29,807 nt of DNA from Peptococcaceae bacterium (GCA_900756555.1 CAAEKP010000056.1:1-29807), one strand, 5' to 3'. Shown: positions 22,400 through 29,456, numbered from the stretch's first letter. Notes: generated by a model from the letters alone, not told the origin. A program made the numbers and translations.

Positions 22400-23119
22400 T
22401 TGTCTACGGATGCAAAATCTGCTTTTTTACGAGGACTGCAAAATAGCCTGCCCATTTGTCTGGGTTATCTTTCAGTCAGCTTTACGTTTGGTATGATGTG
22501 TACGGAAAATGATTTGCCTTATTGGATTGCCGTGCTGATTTCCATGACCAACCTGACTTCCGCAGGGCAATTTGCCGGCACAGCGCTGATTATCGGCGGC
22601 GGCAGTCTGGTGGAGATTGGGATTACAACTTTTGTGATTAATATACGCTATATGCTGATGTCGCTGAGTTTATCCCAGCGCATTGATCCGGCCTTATCCG
22701 TTCCCAAACGGCTGTTGATGTCCTTTGGGGTGACGGATGAAATTTTTGGGGTAAGCATGCAGGCCAAAGGGCAAATTCAGGCTGCATACTTTTTTGGCCT
22801 GATGACGGCGCCCTTCTGGGGCTGGGCGCTGGGCACACTGATCGGGGCTACTGCCATATCTCTGCTGCCTGCTATGGTGCGCAGTGCGCTGGGCATTGCC
22901 ATTTACGGTATGTTTTTGGCGGTGATTATCCCGCCTGCTCGCACAGAGCGTTCTCTGGTGTGGGTGATTGTGATTGCTGCGGTAACCAGCTGCATTTTCT
23001 ACTATCTGCCGGTGCTGAATCAGCTCTCCAGCGGATGGGTAATTATTATCTGTGCCGTATTAGCCAGCAGTTATGCTGCCATTAAATGGCCAATCAAAGA
23101 GGAAGGAGAGCAGCAGTAA
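22400..23119 (+). CDS. azlC: AzlC-family branched-chain amino acid exporter, large subunit
   Basis: Together with AzlD it exports branched-chain amino acids (BrnFE/YgaZH type). The 239-residue product is polytopic (about seven or eight segments). AzlC hallmarks are present: GLQNSLPICLGYLSVSFTFG near the start and the early-middle segments SAGQFAGTALI and NIRYMLMSLSLS. The preferred start is TTG 22400 with AAAGGGGG at 22385-22392; an in-frame TTG at 22370 would lie inside the terminator's T-run and has no ribosome binding site. The stop TAA is immediately followed by the azlD ATG, indicating coupled translation. Confidence 0.92.
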   Translation: MSTDAKSAFLRGLQNSLPICLGYLSVSFTFGMMCTENDLPYWIAVLISMTNLTSAGQFAGTALIIGGGSLVEIGITTFVINIRYMLMSLSLSQRIDPALSVPKRLLMSFGVTDEIFGVSMQAKGQIQAAYFFGLMTAPFWGWALGTLIGATAISLLPAMVRSALGIAIYGMFLAVIIPPARTERSLVWVIVIAAVTSCIFYYLPVLNQLSSGWVIIICAVLASSYAAIKWPIKEEGEQQ

Positions 23120-23449
23120 ATGGAACACACTTATAATTATGCTTATGTTTTAGCGGCAGTGGCTGTGATGGCCATTGTGACCTATATTCCCCGTATGCTG
23201 CCATTGACCTTCATGCGGCGCAAGATTCAGAGCCGGTTTATTCGCTCCTTTTTATATTATGTACCTTATGCGGTGCTGGCTGCCATGACTTTGCCTGGCA
23301 TTTTGTACTCTACCTCCAGTATGCTGTCAGCCATTGCCGGGATGGTGACTGCTGTGGTGCTGGCCTATAAAAATCAGGGACTGCTGGTGGTGGCGCTGGG
23401 CGCTGTGGCTGTGGTATTTGTGGTGGAACAGACAATGGTGTTTCTGTAA
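23120..23449 (+). CDS. azlD: AzlD-family branched-chain amino acid exporter, small subunit
   Basis: A 109-residue protein with about four membrane segments, the small partner of AzlC. The family motif TYIPRMLPLTFM is present near residue 22, followed by a helix with YYVPYAVLAAMTLPG. The start is ATG 23120, directly after the azlC stop, with GGAAGGAG at 23101-23108. No conventional terminator follows; the structured repeat at 23472-23627 lies 22 bases downstream and its outer stem may take that role. Confidence 0.92.
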   Translation: MEHTYNYAYVLAAVAVMAIVTYIPRMLPLTFMRRKIQSRFIRSFLYYVPYAVLAAMTLPGILYSTSSMLSAIAGMVTAVVLAYKNQGLLVVALGAVAVVFVVEQTMVFL

Positions 23450-23471
23450 AATAAAACATAAAATTGGCGTT

Positions 23472-23627
23472 CTGTTATCTTTGCGATTCTTCAGTTACCC
23501 GACCAAAAAGGCGTCGGGCATCGTACACTAACTTGTTTATCCCCCTCGGCTTGGACGGGCGTCCGCCTCGGTTGGTATAAACTGCGTTATTGTTCGCTCC
23601 AATTCAGAATATATACAAAGATAACAG
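23472..23627. repeat. Structured repeat element, copy A
   Basis: A 156-base element bounded by a perfect 12-base inverted repeat, CTGTTATCTTTG (23472-23483) and CAAAGATAACAG (23616-23627). Inside are two stems: CCCGAC (23498-23503) with GTCGGG (23513-23518), and TTTATCC (23536-23542) with GGTATAAA (23574-23581), the latter capped by GGACG/CGTCC (23553-23564) and flanked by two copies of CCTCGG. The same layout and loop sequences recur in copy B at 29471-29637 with different stem bases. Strand is unknown since the stems are symmetric. It fills most of the azlD to DUF1653 gap. Confidence 0.8.
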
Positions 23628-23688
23628 CACTGATAGTTTGAAGTACATGTGCATATTGTTTTATTTGGGTTGTGGAAAGGGGAACTGA

Positions 23689-23934
23689 ATGAAAGTTGTG
23701 GAGGGCGGGTTGTACCGTCATTATAAGGACAAGCTGTATCGGGTGCTGTATGTGGCGCGGCACAGTGAAACAGAGGAACTGCTGGTGATTTATCAGGCGC
23801 TATACGGAGAGTACGGCATCTGGGCCAGACCGCTGGATATGTTTCTGGAATCGGTGACATTGCCCGATGGACAGATTGTACCGCGGTTTGCGCTGGTGGA
23901 AGAATCAGCGGAACAGGCGCAAGAACAGCTATAA
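23689..23934 (+). CDS. DUF1653 family protein
   Basis: An 81-residue protein of the widespread DUF1653 family. The family pattern is clear: GGLYRHYKDKLYRVLYVARHS in the first third (shown in part), then EELLVIYQALYG, the IWARPLDMFLE segment, and VPRF near the end. The fold is small and beta-rich; the function is unknown. The start is ATG 23689 with GGAAAGGGG upstream at 23675-23683. It lies between the structured repeat and a terminator, so it seems to be its own transcription unit or to read through from azlCD. Confidence 0.88.
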   Translation: MKVVEGGLYRHYKDKLYRVLYVARHSETEELLVIYQALYGEYGIWARPLDMFLESVTLPDGQIVPRFALVEESAEQAQEQL

Positions 23935-23954
23935 AATGGATTTATTAAAAATCG

Positions 23955-23990
23955 GAGGATGTTTAGTAAAAATACTTGACATCCTCTTTG
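23955..23990 (+). terminator. Terminator of the DUF1653 gene
   Basis: GAGGATGT (23955-23962) pairs perfectly with ACATCCTC (23979-23986) around a 16-base loop, followed by TTTG and TTTT. Its 3' arm overlaps the -35 box of the next promoter. Confidence 0.65.
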
Positions 23991-24004
23991 TTTTCCGTTA
24001 AACT
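23976..24004 (+). promoter_or_regulatory. Promoter of the ylxM-ffh operon
   Basis: A consensus TTGACA (23976-23981), a 17-base spacer and TAAACT (23999-24004), about 46 bases before ylxM. The -35 lies in the loop and 3' arm of the preceding terminator hairpin. Confidence 0.7.
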
Positions 24005-24049
24005 ATCTAAGGTGTTAAGCACAAATGGTTAACAGATGAGGTGAAGGCA

Positions 24050-24382
24050 ATGACGCTGGAAGAAAGAACACAGTTGGCCGTGCTGTATGACTTGTATGGC
24101 GGCTTGCTGACAGAAAAACAGCAGAATGTCTTTGATCTGTATTATCAATGTGACCTTTCACTGGGTGAAATTGCAGCGGAGCAGAACATTTCCCGCACGG
24201 CAGTTCACGATTTGATTAAGCGGACAGAACATCTGCTGGAAAAATACGAACAAAAATTACATCTGGCACAGCGACAGGCAGAACGCCAGAAGATTTTAGC
24301 GCGGTTGGGCGTGCTGGCAGCAGGCAATACAGAAATGCTGGGGCTGTTACAGCAGCTGGGTTTAAATACCGAAGAACCGTAA
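24050..24382 (+). CDS. ylxM: YlxM family SRP-associated DNA-binding-like protein
   Basis: A 110-residue helical protein matching the YlxM/p13 family, which is encoded next to ffh in Firmicutes and is reported to act with the signal recognition particle. The sigma-70 region-4-like helix-turn-helix is visible: LTEKQQNVFDLYYQCDLSLGEIAAEQNISRTAVHDL in sequence (parts shown), followed by a long charged helix (LLEKYEQKLHLAQRQ). ATG 24050 is preceded by GAGGTGA at 24038-24044; a GTG at 24041 in frame would include part of that site. It is first in the operon, 33 bases upstream of ffh. ftsY, often the neighbour, is absent here. Confidence 0.9.
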   Translation: MTLEERTQLAVLYDLYGGLLTEKQQNVFDLYYQCDLSLGEIAAEQNISRTAVHDLIKRTEHLLEKYEQKLHLAQRQAERQKILARLGVLAAGNTEMLGLLQQLGLNTEEP

Positions 24383-24415
24383 GATAAAGTTTGACAGAGG
24401 GGAGGCGGTTCAATC

Positions 24416-25759
24416 ATGGCTTTTGATGGATTGGGCGACAAGCTGCAGGATATTTTTAAACGCATGAAAGGGCAGGGTAAAATCTCTGAAAAAGATTTAA
24501 AGGCTGTCATGCGTGAAGTAAAGGTTGCGCTGTTGGAAGCGGACGTAAACTATAAAGTAGTAAAACAGTTTATTGATAATATCAACAGCCGGGCTGTCGG
24601 GGAAGAAGTTATGGAAAGCCTGACACCAGGGCAGCAGGTAGTCAAAATCGTACATGATGAGCTGACACAGCTGCTGGGCGGTACGCAGAGCAAGCTGGTG
24701 ATTTCACCAAAACCGCCAACCGTAATTATGATGGTAGGGCTGCAAGGCTCCGGGAAAACCACCACCACCGGGAAACTGGGCCGTCTGCTGAAAAAACAGG
24801 GGAAACGTCCTGTACTGGCAGCCTGTGACGTATATCGTCCGGCGGCAATCAAGCAGTTGCAGGTGCTGGGGGAACAGCTGGACATTCCAGTGTTTACGCT
24901 GGGTGATAAAGTAAGCCCGGTTGATATTGCCAAAGGCGCCATCGAGCATGCCAAATCCCACGGCAATGACGTGGTTATCTTAGATACAGCCGGCCGTCTG
25001 CACATTGATGAAGTGCTGATGGAAGAGCTGAAAAATGTAAAAGAAGTAGCGCAGCCTACAGAAATTCTGCTGGTTGTGGACTCCATGGTTGGGCAGGACG
25101 CTGTGAATGTGGCCGACAGCTTTAACGAACTGCTGGACATCACTGGCGTAGTATTAACCAAACTGGATGGCGACACCCGCGGCGGTGCGGCGTTATCTAT
25201 CAAATCCATCACCGGGAAACCAATCAAGTTTGCCGGTATGGGTGAAAAACTGGATGCGCTGGAGCCTTTTTATCCAGACCGCATGGCTTCCCGTATTCTG
25301 GGCATGGGCGATGTGCTGACCTTAATTGAAAAGGCACAGGAAAACATTGACCAGAAGCAAGCGGAAGAAATGCAGAAAAAGCTGATGAAAGCCGAATTCA
25401 CACTGGAAGATTATCTGGTGCAGATGGATCAGCTGAAAGACATGGGCAACATCAACAGCATGATGGAAATGATTCCAGGCATGAGCAAAAATAAACTGAA
25501 GGATCTTCAGATTAGCGACAAAGACCTGGGTCAGACAAAAGCAATTATTTTGTCTATGACACCGGCAGAACGCCGCAATCCCAAGATAATCAACGGTAGC
25601 CGCCGCAAACGGATTGCAGCCGGCTCTGGCACTAAAGTGCAGGAAGTAAACCGACTGCTGAAACAGTTTGAACAGTCGCAGATGCTGATGAAACAGTTTG
25701 CCGGCATGGCAACAGGTAAAAAAGGCAAAAAGGGAAAATTGAAATTTCCGTTTATGTAA
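24416..25759 (+). CDS. ffh: Signal recognition particle protein Ffh (SRP54)
   Basis: Ffh binds 4.5S/scRNA and hydrophobic signal sequences and delivers ribosomes to FtsY at the membrane. The 447-residue product has the N domain (about 1-90), G domain with G1 GLQGSGKTT starting at G108 (K114, T115), ILDTAGR, TKLDGDTRGG, and the Met-rich M domain (about 325-430) with the RNA-binding NGSRRKRIAAGSG. The tail is Lys-rich with a KKGKKGK run. The start is ATG 24416 with GAGGGGAGG at about 24398-24406. rpsP follows after 34 bases in the standard Firmicutes order. Confidence 0.98.
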   Translation: MAFDGLGDKLQDIFKRMKGQGKISEKDLKAVMREVKVALLEADVNYKVVKQFIDNINSRAVGEEVMESLTPGQQVVKIVHDELTQLLGGTQSKLVISPKPPTVIMMVGLQGSGKTTTTGKLGRLLKKQGKRPVLAACDVYRPAAIKQLQVLGEQLDIPVFTLGDKVSPVDIAKGAIEHAKSHGNDVVILDTAGRLHIDEVLMEELKNVKEVAQPTEILLVVDSMVGQDAVNVADSFNELLDITGVVLTKLDGDTRGGAALSIKSITGKPIKFAGMGEKLDALEPFYPDRMASRILGMGDVLTLIEKAQENIDQKQAEEMQKKLMKAEFTLEDYLVQMDQLKDMGNINSMMEMIPGMSKNKLKDLQISDKDLGQTKAIILSMTPAERRNPKIINGSRRKRIAAGSGTKVQEVNRLLKQFEQSQMLMKQFAGMATGKKGKKGKLKFPFM

Positions 25760-25793
25760 TAGATTTATGAAGTAGTAAGAGGAGGTGAAAACC

Positions 25794-26039
25794 ATGGCAA
25801 CAAAAATCAGATTAAAAAGAATGGGCGCTAAAAAAGCTCCATTTTACCGTATTGTTGTAGCAGATTCCCGTTCTCCAAGAGACGGTCGTTTCATTGATGA
25901 AATCGGTACTTACGATCCAAACCGTCAGCCTGCTGCAGTTGAAATCAATGCTGAAAAAGCTCAGAAATGGATTGGTACTGGCGCACAGCCTTCCGATACA
26001 GTGAAATCTCTGTTCAAACAGGCTGGCCTGTGGAAATAA
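25794..26039 (+). CDS. rpsP: 30S ribosomal protein S16
   Basis: An 81-residue S16, a structural protein of the small subunit body. Typical sequence: IRLKRMGAKKAPFYRIVVAD, SPRDGRFIDEIGTYDP and a C-terminal GAQPSDTV segment. ATG 25794 is chosen because MATKIRLKRMG is the family N-terminus and AGAGGAGGTG lies just upstream; an in-frame GTG at 25785 sits within that site. The KhpA gene follows after 12 bases. Confidence 0.98.
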   Translation: MATKIRLKRMGAKKAPFYRIVVADSRSPRDGRFIDEIGTYDPNRQPAAVEINAEKAQKWIGTGAQPSDTVKSLFKQAGLWK

Positions 26040-26051
26040 GGAGGGATTTTC

Positions 26052-26279
26052 GTGTTAGCATTAGTGGAACACTTAGCAAAATCCTTGGTAAGTCAGCCTG
26101 AAGCTGTTAAAGTAACTCAGGTTGAAAATGGGAAAGAAATTACCATTCATTTAACCGTGGCGCCAGAAGATATGGGAAAGGTAATCGGCAAACAGGGTCG
26201 TATTGCCAAAGCCATCCGCACCGTGGTTAAAGCAGCTGCTGTAAAAGCAAATAAAAAAGTTACAGTAGAAATCATGTAA
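26052..26279 (+). CDS. khpA: KH-domain RNA-binding protein KhpA (YlqC)
   Basis: A 75-residue single KH-domain protein. KhpA with KhpB binds RNA and affects elongation and division in Firmicutes. The GxxG loop is GKQG (46-49) within MGKVIGKQGRIAKAIR. The start is GTG 26052 with GGAGGG at 26040-26045. It is followed by a hairpin that separates it from ylqD, so the downstream half of the operon may be differentially expressed. Confidence 0.95.
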   Translation: MLALVEHLAKSLVSQPEAVKVTQVENGKEITIHLTVAPEDMGKVIGKQGRIAKAIRTVVKAAAVKANKKVTVEIM

Positions 26280-26289
26280 TGATACGTAG

Positions 26290-26331
26290 CCGACTGCAGA
26301 CAATCTATTATCGTTGTCGTCAGTCGGTTTT
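26290..26331 (+). terminator. Terminator-like hairpin between khpA and ylqD
   Basis: CCGACTG (26290-26296) pairs with CAGTCGG (26321-26327), and GACAA (26299-26303) with TTGTC (26314-26318), followed by TTTTA. The T-run is short, so termination may be partial. A TATAAT at 26354-26359 with a weak -35 could restart transcription before ylqD. Confidence 0.65.
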
Positions 26332-26385
26332 ATGTTATCTTGCTTTCACATAGTATAATACATATTCTATAAGGAGGTTGTTCAA

Positions 26386-26802
26386 ATGGACAAAATTCAG
26401 ATGATGGGCAAACTGGTGATCAAACAGGTTGTGACCGACGGCTACAAACAAAAAGCAGGACAGCAGTTCAAAGTGGAGCTGGATAAAATTGATAGCGATA
26501 TCGCTGTGTACGAAGAAAATATGCAGAAAGCAATCACCAAACTGACTCTGAAAGGCGATCCTAATGTGGAAGCCTATCGTCGTCAGTTCATGGCAGAAAA
26601 AGAAAAGCTGACCGCATACAAAGAGCAGTTAAACATGAGCTTAAAAGCTGTTATGGAACTGCCGGACGGTGAAATTGTGGAAACAGGCGAAGGCAACTTT
26701 TTACAGGAAATTAAAGTAGGCGAACCGTTCACTGCCAATGTCAGCTGCGAAGTCATTTTAAAAGATGATATCGTAATGGCAATCAACCCACAGGAAGCTT
26801 AA
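26386..26802 (+). CDS. ylqD: YlqD family protein
   Basis: A 138-residue protein of the YlqD family, conserved in Firmicutes between khpA and rimM and of unknown function. The sequence has a beta-rich N-terminus (IQMMGKLVIKQVVTD), a long charged coiled-coil helical stretch (about 30-90) and a beta-rich C-terminus (LPDGEIVETGEGNFLQEIKVGE in part). The start is ATG 26386 with AAGGAGG at 26371-26377. rimM begins 2 bases after its stop. The family supports the Firmicutes assignment. Confidence 0.88.
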   Translation: MDKIQMMGKLVIKQVVTDGYKQKAGQQFKVELDKIDSDIAVYEENMQKAITKLTLKGDPNVEAYRRQFMAEKEKLTAYKEQLNMSLKAVMELPDGEIVETGEGNFLQEIKVGEPFTANVSCEVILKDDIVMAINPQEA

Positions 26803-26804
26803 TT

Positions 26805-27311
26805 ATGGAACAGAAAATGATTCGGATTGGAAAAATTATTAATTGCCACGGTGTAAAAGGCGAATTGGTACTGCTGCCATTGACGGATGACAATCGCCGT
26901 TTCAAAAAGCTGAAGCAGGCGCTGCTGGAACTTCCCGGTGGTCGCTATGATGAAGTGGCGGTGCAGTCTGTGCGGCCACATAAAGACAACATTCTGCTGA
27001 CATTAGAAGGGATAGATGACCGCTCTCAGGCAGAACGGCTGAAGAATGTGTATCTGTGTGTGCGCCCAGAAGACGCGGTAAAACCAAAAGGCTCTTACTT
27101 CATCTATGAGATCGTGGGGCTGGATGTGTATCAGGGTGATGAATGCTACGGTACTGTCACTGCGGTGCAGCAGAACAGCAGCACCGATTTGTATGAAGTA
27201 ACCCAGGGCAACCGCGTTTTCTATCTGCCGGCGCTGAAAGCAGTGGTAAAAAATATTGACCTGGAGCAGGGCCGCATGGATGTAGAAATCCCTGACGGAC
27301 TGTTAGACTGA
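26805..27311 (+). CDS. rimM: Ribosome maturation factor RimM
   Basis: RimM binds S19 and aids 30S head maturation. The 168-residue product has the N-terminal RimM barrel (about 4-85, beginning MIRIGKIINCHGVKGELVL) and a C-terminal PRC barrel (about 95-165, with YFIYEIVGLDVY and FYLPALKAVVKNIDLE). It starts at ATG 26805 two bases after ylqD and ends 8 bases before trmD: tight operon spacing. There is no strong separate ribosome binding site, so coupling to ylqD is likely. Confidence 0.96.
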   Translation: MEQKMIRIGKIINCHGVKGELVLLPLTDDNRRFKKLKQALLELPGGRYDEVAVQSVRPHKDNILLTLEGIDDRSQAERLKNVYLCVRPEDAVKPKGSYFIYEIVGLDVYQGDECYGTVTAVQQNSSTDLYEVTQGNRVFYLPALKAVVKNIDLEQGRMDVEIPDGLLD

Positions 27312-27319
27312 GGTGCTTC

Positions 27320-28075
27320 ATGGATATAAAAATATTTTCACTCTTTCCTGAAATGTTCAGCGGGCCGCTGGGAAGCAGTCTGCTGGGCAAGGCGCGGGAT
27401 AAAGGAATCCTGAGCGTGGAAGTTGTTAATTTTCGGGATTACTCCACCAATAAGCATCACGCAGTAGATGATTATCCCTTTGGCGGCGGTGCAGGTATGG
27501 TGCTACAGCCGGAACCGCTGATCTCAGCGCTGCGGGATAATCTGGAGCTGGAGGATTCTGACACCGAAATTATTCTGATGTCCCCACAGGGCAAAGTGTT
27601 CAATCAGGAGGCTGCCCGTCAGTTGTCGCAGAAGAAGCGTCTGGCGTTTATCTGTGGTCATTATGAAGGCTTTGATGAGCGCATTCGTTCTTTTGTGACA
27701 CAGGAATATTCCATCGGCGACTATGTGCTGACTGGTGGGGAGTTGCCGGCGATGGTGATGATTGATGCCATCAGCCGTCTGATTCCGGGGGTTATTAAAG
27801 AGCAGGAATCCTACGAGGAAGATTCGTTCTATCACGGCTTGCTGGAATATCCGCATTACACCCGCCCACAGAATTTTGAGGGCATGGAGGTGCCGGAGGT
27901 GTTATTGTCCGGTCACCATGAAAATATTCGCAAATGGCGAAAAAAACAATCTCTGCTGCGCACCTTACAGCGCCGCCCGGATTTACTGAAGGATTATCCT
28001 TTGGATAAAGAAGAAGCAAAAATGCTGGCAGAAATCAAGGCAGAATTGGAAGAAGAAGGGCAAACAAACGAATAA
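27320..28075 (+). CDS. trmD: tRNA (guanine-N1)-methyltransferase TrmD
   Basis: TrmD makes m1G37 in tRNAs that read codons starting with C, from S-adenosylmethionine, and prevents frameshifting. The 251-residue product has the SPOUT fold with trefoil knot: IFSLFPEMF at the start, DDYPFGGGAGMV, CGHYEGFDER (knot entry) and IGDYVLTGGELPAMVM. The start is ATG 27320 with GAGGTG at 27310-27315, overlapping the rimM stop. In most Firmicutes rplS follows; here a structured RNA follows instead. Confidence 0.97.
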   Translation: MDIKIFSLFPEMFSGPLGSSLLGKARDKGILSVEVVNFRDYSTNKHHAVDDYPFGGGAGMVLQPEPLISALRDNLELEDSDTEIILMSPQGKVFNQEAARQLSQKKRLAFICGHYEGFDERIRSFVTQEYSIGDYVLTGGELPAMVMIDAISRLIPGVIKEQESYEEDSFYHGLLEYPHYTRPQNFEGMEVPEVLLSGHHENIRKWRKKQSLLRTLQRRPDLLKDYPLDKEEAKMLAEIKAELEEEGQTNE

Positions 28076-28084
28076 GGGTATACG

Positions 28085-28234
28085 GAGGCTAGAAGCTTTG
28101 CCATGTTCGCACGCTGCTCCGCACAGTTCTTGCAACTGTCCATCTTGCTCAGACCGTGTCTGTGCCGATTTGGACAGTTTTAGAATTGTGCGTCTAGAGG
28201 CGGAGACATTTCACAAAGCACTAGCCTCTTTTTT
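28085..28234 (+). ncRNA. ssrS: Rod-shaped RNA, candidate 6S RNA
   Basis: About 150 bases fold into one long rod ending in an intrinsic terminator. Stems from the base up: GAGGCTAG (28085-28092) / CTAGCCTC (28221-28228); GCTTTG (28095-28100) / CAAAGC (28214-28219); CTCCGC (28117-28122) / GCGGAG (28200-28205); ACAGTTCT (28123-28130) / AGAATTGT (28182-28189); AACTGTCC (28134-28141) / GGACAGTT (28172-28179); apical CAGAC (28150-28154) / GTCTG (28158-28162). If the short GC stem opens, a large central bubble of 16 and about 20 bases results, as in 6S RNA; the ATGTTCGCA at 28103-28111 matches a stretch near the 5' end of E. coli 6S RNA. Six T follow. No clear promoter is seen; it may be processed from the trmD transcript. 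Identity is tentative. Confidence 0.5.
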
Positions 28235-28338
28235 GTGTGTAACGAACGGTTGACAAAAACAATAGGTCTTTTTTTCAATCCAGAGGTGGACATTCCGCAG
28301 AGAAGTGGCCTCCTTTTGCTGTTCTATGTTTTTATTCG
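28235..28338. other. Non-coding stretch after the rod RNA
   Basis: Contains TTGACAAAAACAATAGG (28250-28266), identical to the right end of repeat copy B, and a weak hairpin GAGG (28283-28286) / CCTC (28309-28312) followed by CTTTT. The TTGACA here has no -10 at the right distance. No reading frame. Confidence 0.45.
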
Positions 28339-28367
28339 TTGCGTTTGCCGGGGGAGCGGGGTATAAT
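28339..28367 (+). promoter_or_regulatory. Promoter of the amidohydrolase-like gene
   Basis: TTGCGT (28339-28344), a 17-base spacer and a perfect TATAAT (28362-28367), giving a leader of about 30 bases that carries the GAGGTGA ribosome binding site. Confidence 0.75.
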
Positions 28368-28403
28368 GGCTGTATGAAAATTTCTACTATGAGGTGAATT
28401 ATT

Positions 28404-29240
28404 ATGCAGTTTATTGATTTTCGGTTTCGTCCTCACACGCGCGCACAGTTGGAATCTCTGGCGGTAGCGTTTCAGGATATGCTGCTGCGGGGGCGCACAA
28501 TGGAAGCCTATCTGGATGAGGAATCCCGGCCGATTGAGGAGATTGTGGCTGACTTGAAAGTCCATGAAGTGATGGCGGCGGTCATCACAGGCCGCGATAT
28601 TGAAACTACGTTTGGCAGTGCGTCCAGCAATGATGCGGTGAAGGGCTTCTGCGATGCGTACCCGGACATTTTTAAAGGTTTCGTGGGCGCAGATCCGCAC
28701 AAGGGTGTGAAGGCATTGGCAGAGATTGAACAGCGTATCAGGCATGAAAATTTCTGCGGTGTGTCGTTAGACCCAATGCACGCTAAGCTGCCGGCTAATG
28801 ATGAAAAATATTATTATATTTATGAATTGTGCGATAAGTTGCAGGTGCCGGTTATCATCACTGGCGGGCCATCCCGCTATGTGGCTGGCACTGTCATTGA
28901 CCATGCCGCGCCAAAATATCTGGATCCTATCGCCAGAGATTTTCCAAATCTGAAAATTGTCATCAGCCATGGTGCATGGCCTTATGTGAATGAAATGATT
29001 TGCCTGGCTTTCCGTCATCGCAATGTGTATATGGAATTGTCTGAGTATGAGAAATTCCCCCAGAGTAATCTGTATATTGAGGCGGCGAATACCATCATTC
29101 CAGATAAAATTATGTTTGCCAGTGCTCATCCGGGCGTGCATTATTTAGATGCCATCAAAACATATCAGGAATTGCCGTTTACCGATGAAGTACGGGAAAA
29201 TGTAATGTGGAAAAATGCTGCGAAATTGTTGGGGCTGTAA
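28404..29240 (+). CDS. Amidohydrolase-2-like TIM-barrel protein with altered metal site
   Basis: A 278-residue protein resembling the amidohydrolase-related (Amidohydro_2) family of TIM-barrel hydrolases and decarboxylases. The strand order fits: IDFRFRPH at strand 1, GFVGADPHKG, FCGVSLDP, VPVIITGG, IVISHGAWP and IMFASAHPG. However, the strand 1 HxH is replaced by RFR (residues 7-9), the strand 5 His of the usual H-x-G is Thr, and the strand 8 Asp of GSDYP is Ala. Only the strand 6 His (ISHG) is obvious. It may therefore be metal-free or a non-catalytic relative. ATG 28404 has GAGGTGA at 28391-28397 and its own promoter and terminator. It is not functionally linked to trmD. Confidence 0.75.
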   Translation: MQFIDFRFRPHTRAQLESLAVAFQDMLLRGRTMEAYLDEESRPIEEIVADLKVHEVMAAVITGRDIETTFGSASSNDAVKGFCDAYPDIFKGFVGADPHKGVKALAEIEQRIRHENFCGVSLDPMHAKLPANDEKYYYIYELCDKLQVPVIITGGPSRYVAGTVIDHAAPKYLDPIARDFPNLKIVISHGAWPYVNEMICLAFRHRNVYMELSEYEKFPQSNLYIEAANTIIPDKIMFASAHPGVHYLDAIKTYQELPFTDEVRENVMWKNAAKLLGL

Positions 29241-29296
29241 AAAGGAAAAGTGGCAGCAAAGGAATCACGTTAATTTTGGATAACAAAATAATTCAG

Positions 29297-29342
29297 CAGG
29301 CTTGTTGTCTTTGTTTTAGCAAAGTGCAACAGGCCTGTTTTT
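29297..29342 (+). terminator. Terminator of the amidohydrolase-like gene
   Basis: CAGGCTTGTTG (29297-29307) pairs with CAACAGGCCTG (29327-29337) with one G-U pair, and an inner CTTTG/CAAAG extends the stem. Five T follow. Confidence 0.9.
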
Positions 29343-29395
29343 CTTAATATTATGATATGTATGCTCTGGAACTGCACTTTGCCTGATGCGCCGTA

Positions 29396-29456
29396 GGGCG
29401 GTGTGTGAAGCACGCTTTTCTGTGCGAAAATAACCCGCCGTTGGCGTTTGCGCCAA
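29396..29456. other. Paired hairpins upstream of repeat copy B
   Basis: GGCGG (29397-29401) pairs with CCGCC (29435-29439), enclosing GCAC (29410-29413) / GTGC (29422-29425). Next to it TTGGCG (29441-29446) pairs with CGCCAA (29451-29456) across the loop TTTG. No reading frame; likely part of the same structured intergenic block. Confidence 0.5.

Noticed and set aside
23537..23860. 107-residue minus-strand frame across repeat A and the DUF1653 gene
   Set aside because: It is antisense to a clear DUF1653 gene and to the repeat stems; Pro/Cys-rich shadow sequence without a start signal.
24550..25227. 225-residue minus-strand frame within ffh
   Set aside because: Antisense to the conserved G domain of Ffh; Ser/Thr-rich shadow with no ribosome binding site.
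28250..28280. TTGACA promoter at 28250
   Set aside because: No -10 box at 16-19 bases; the word is part of a repeated 17-base motif.
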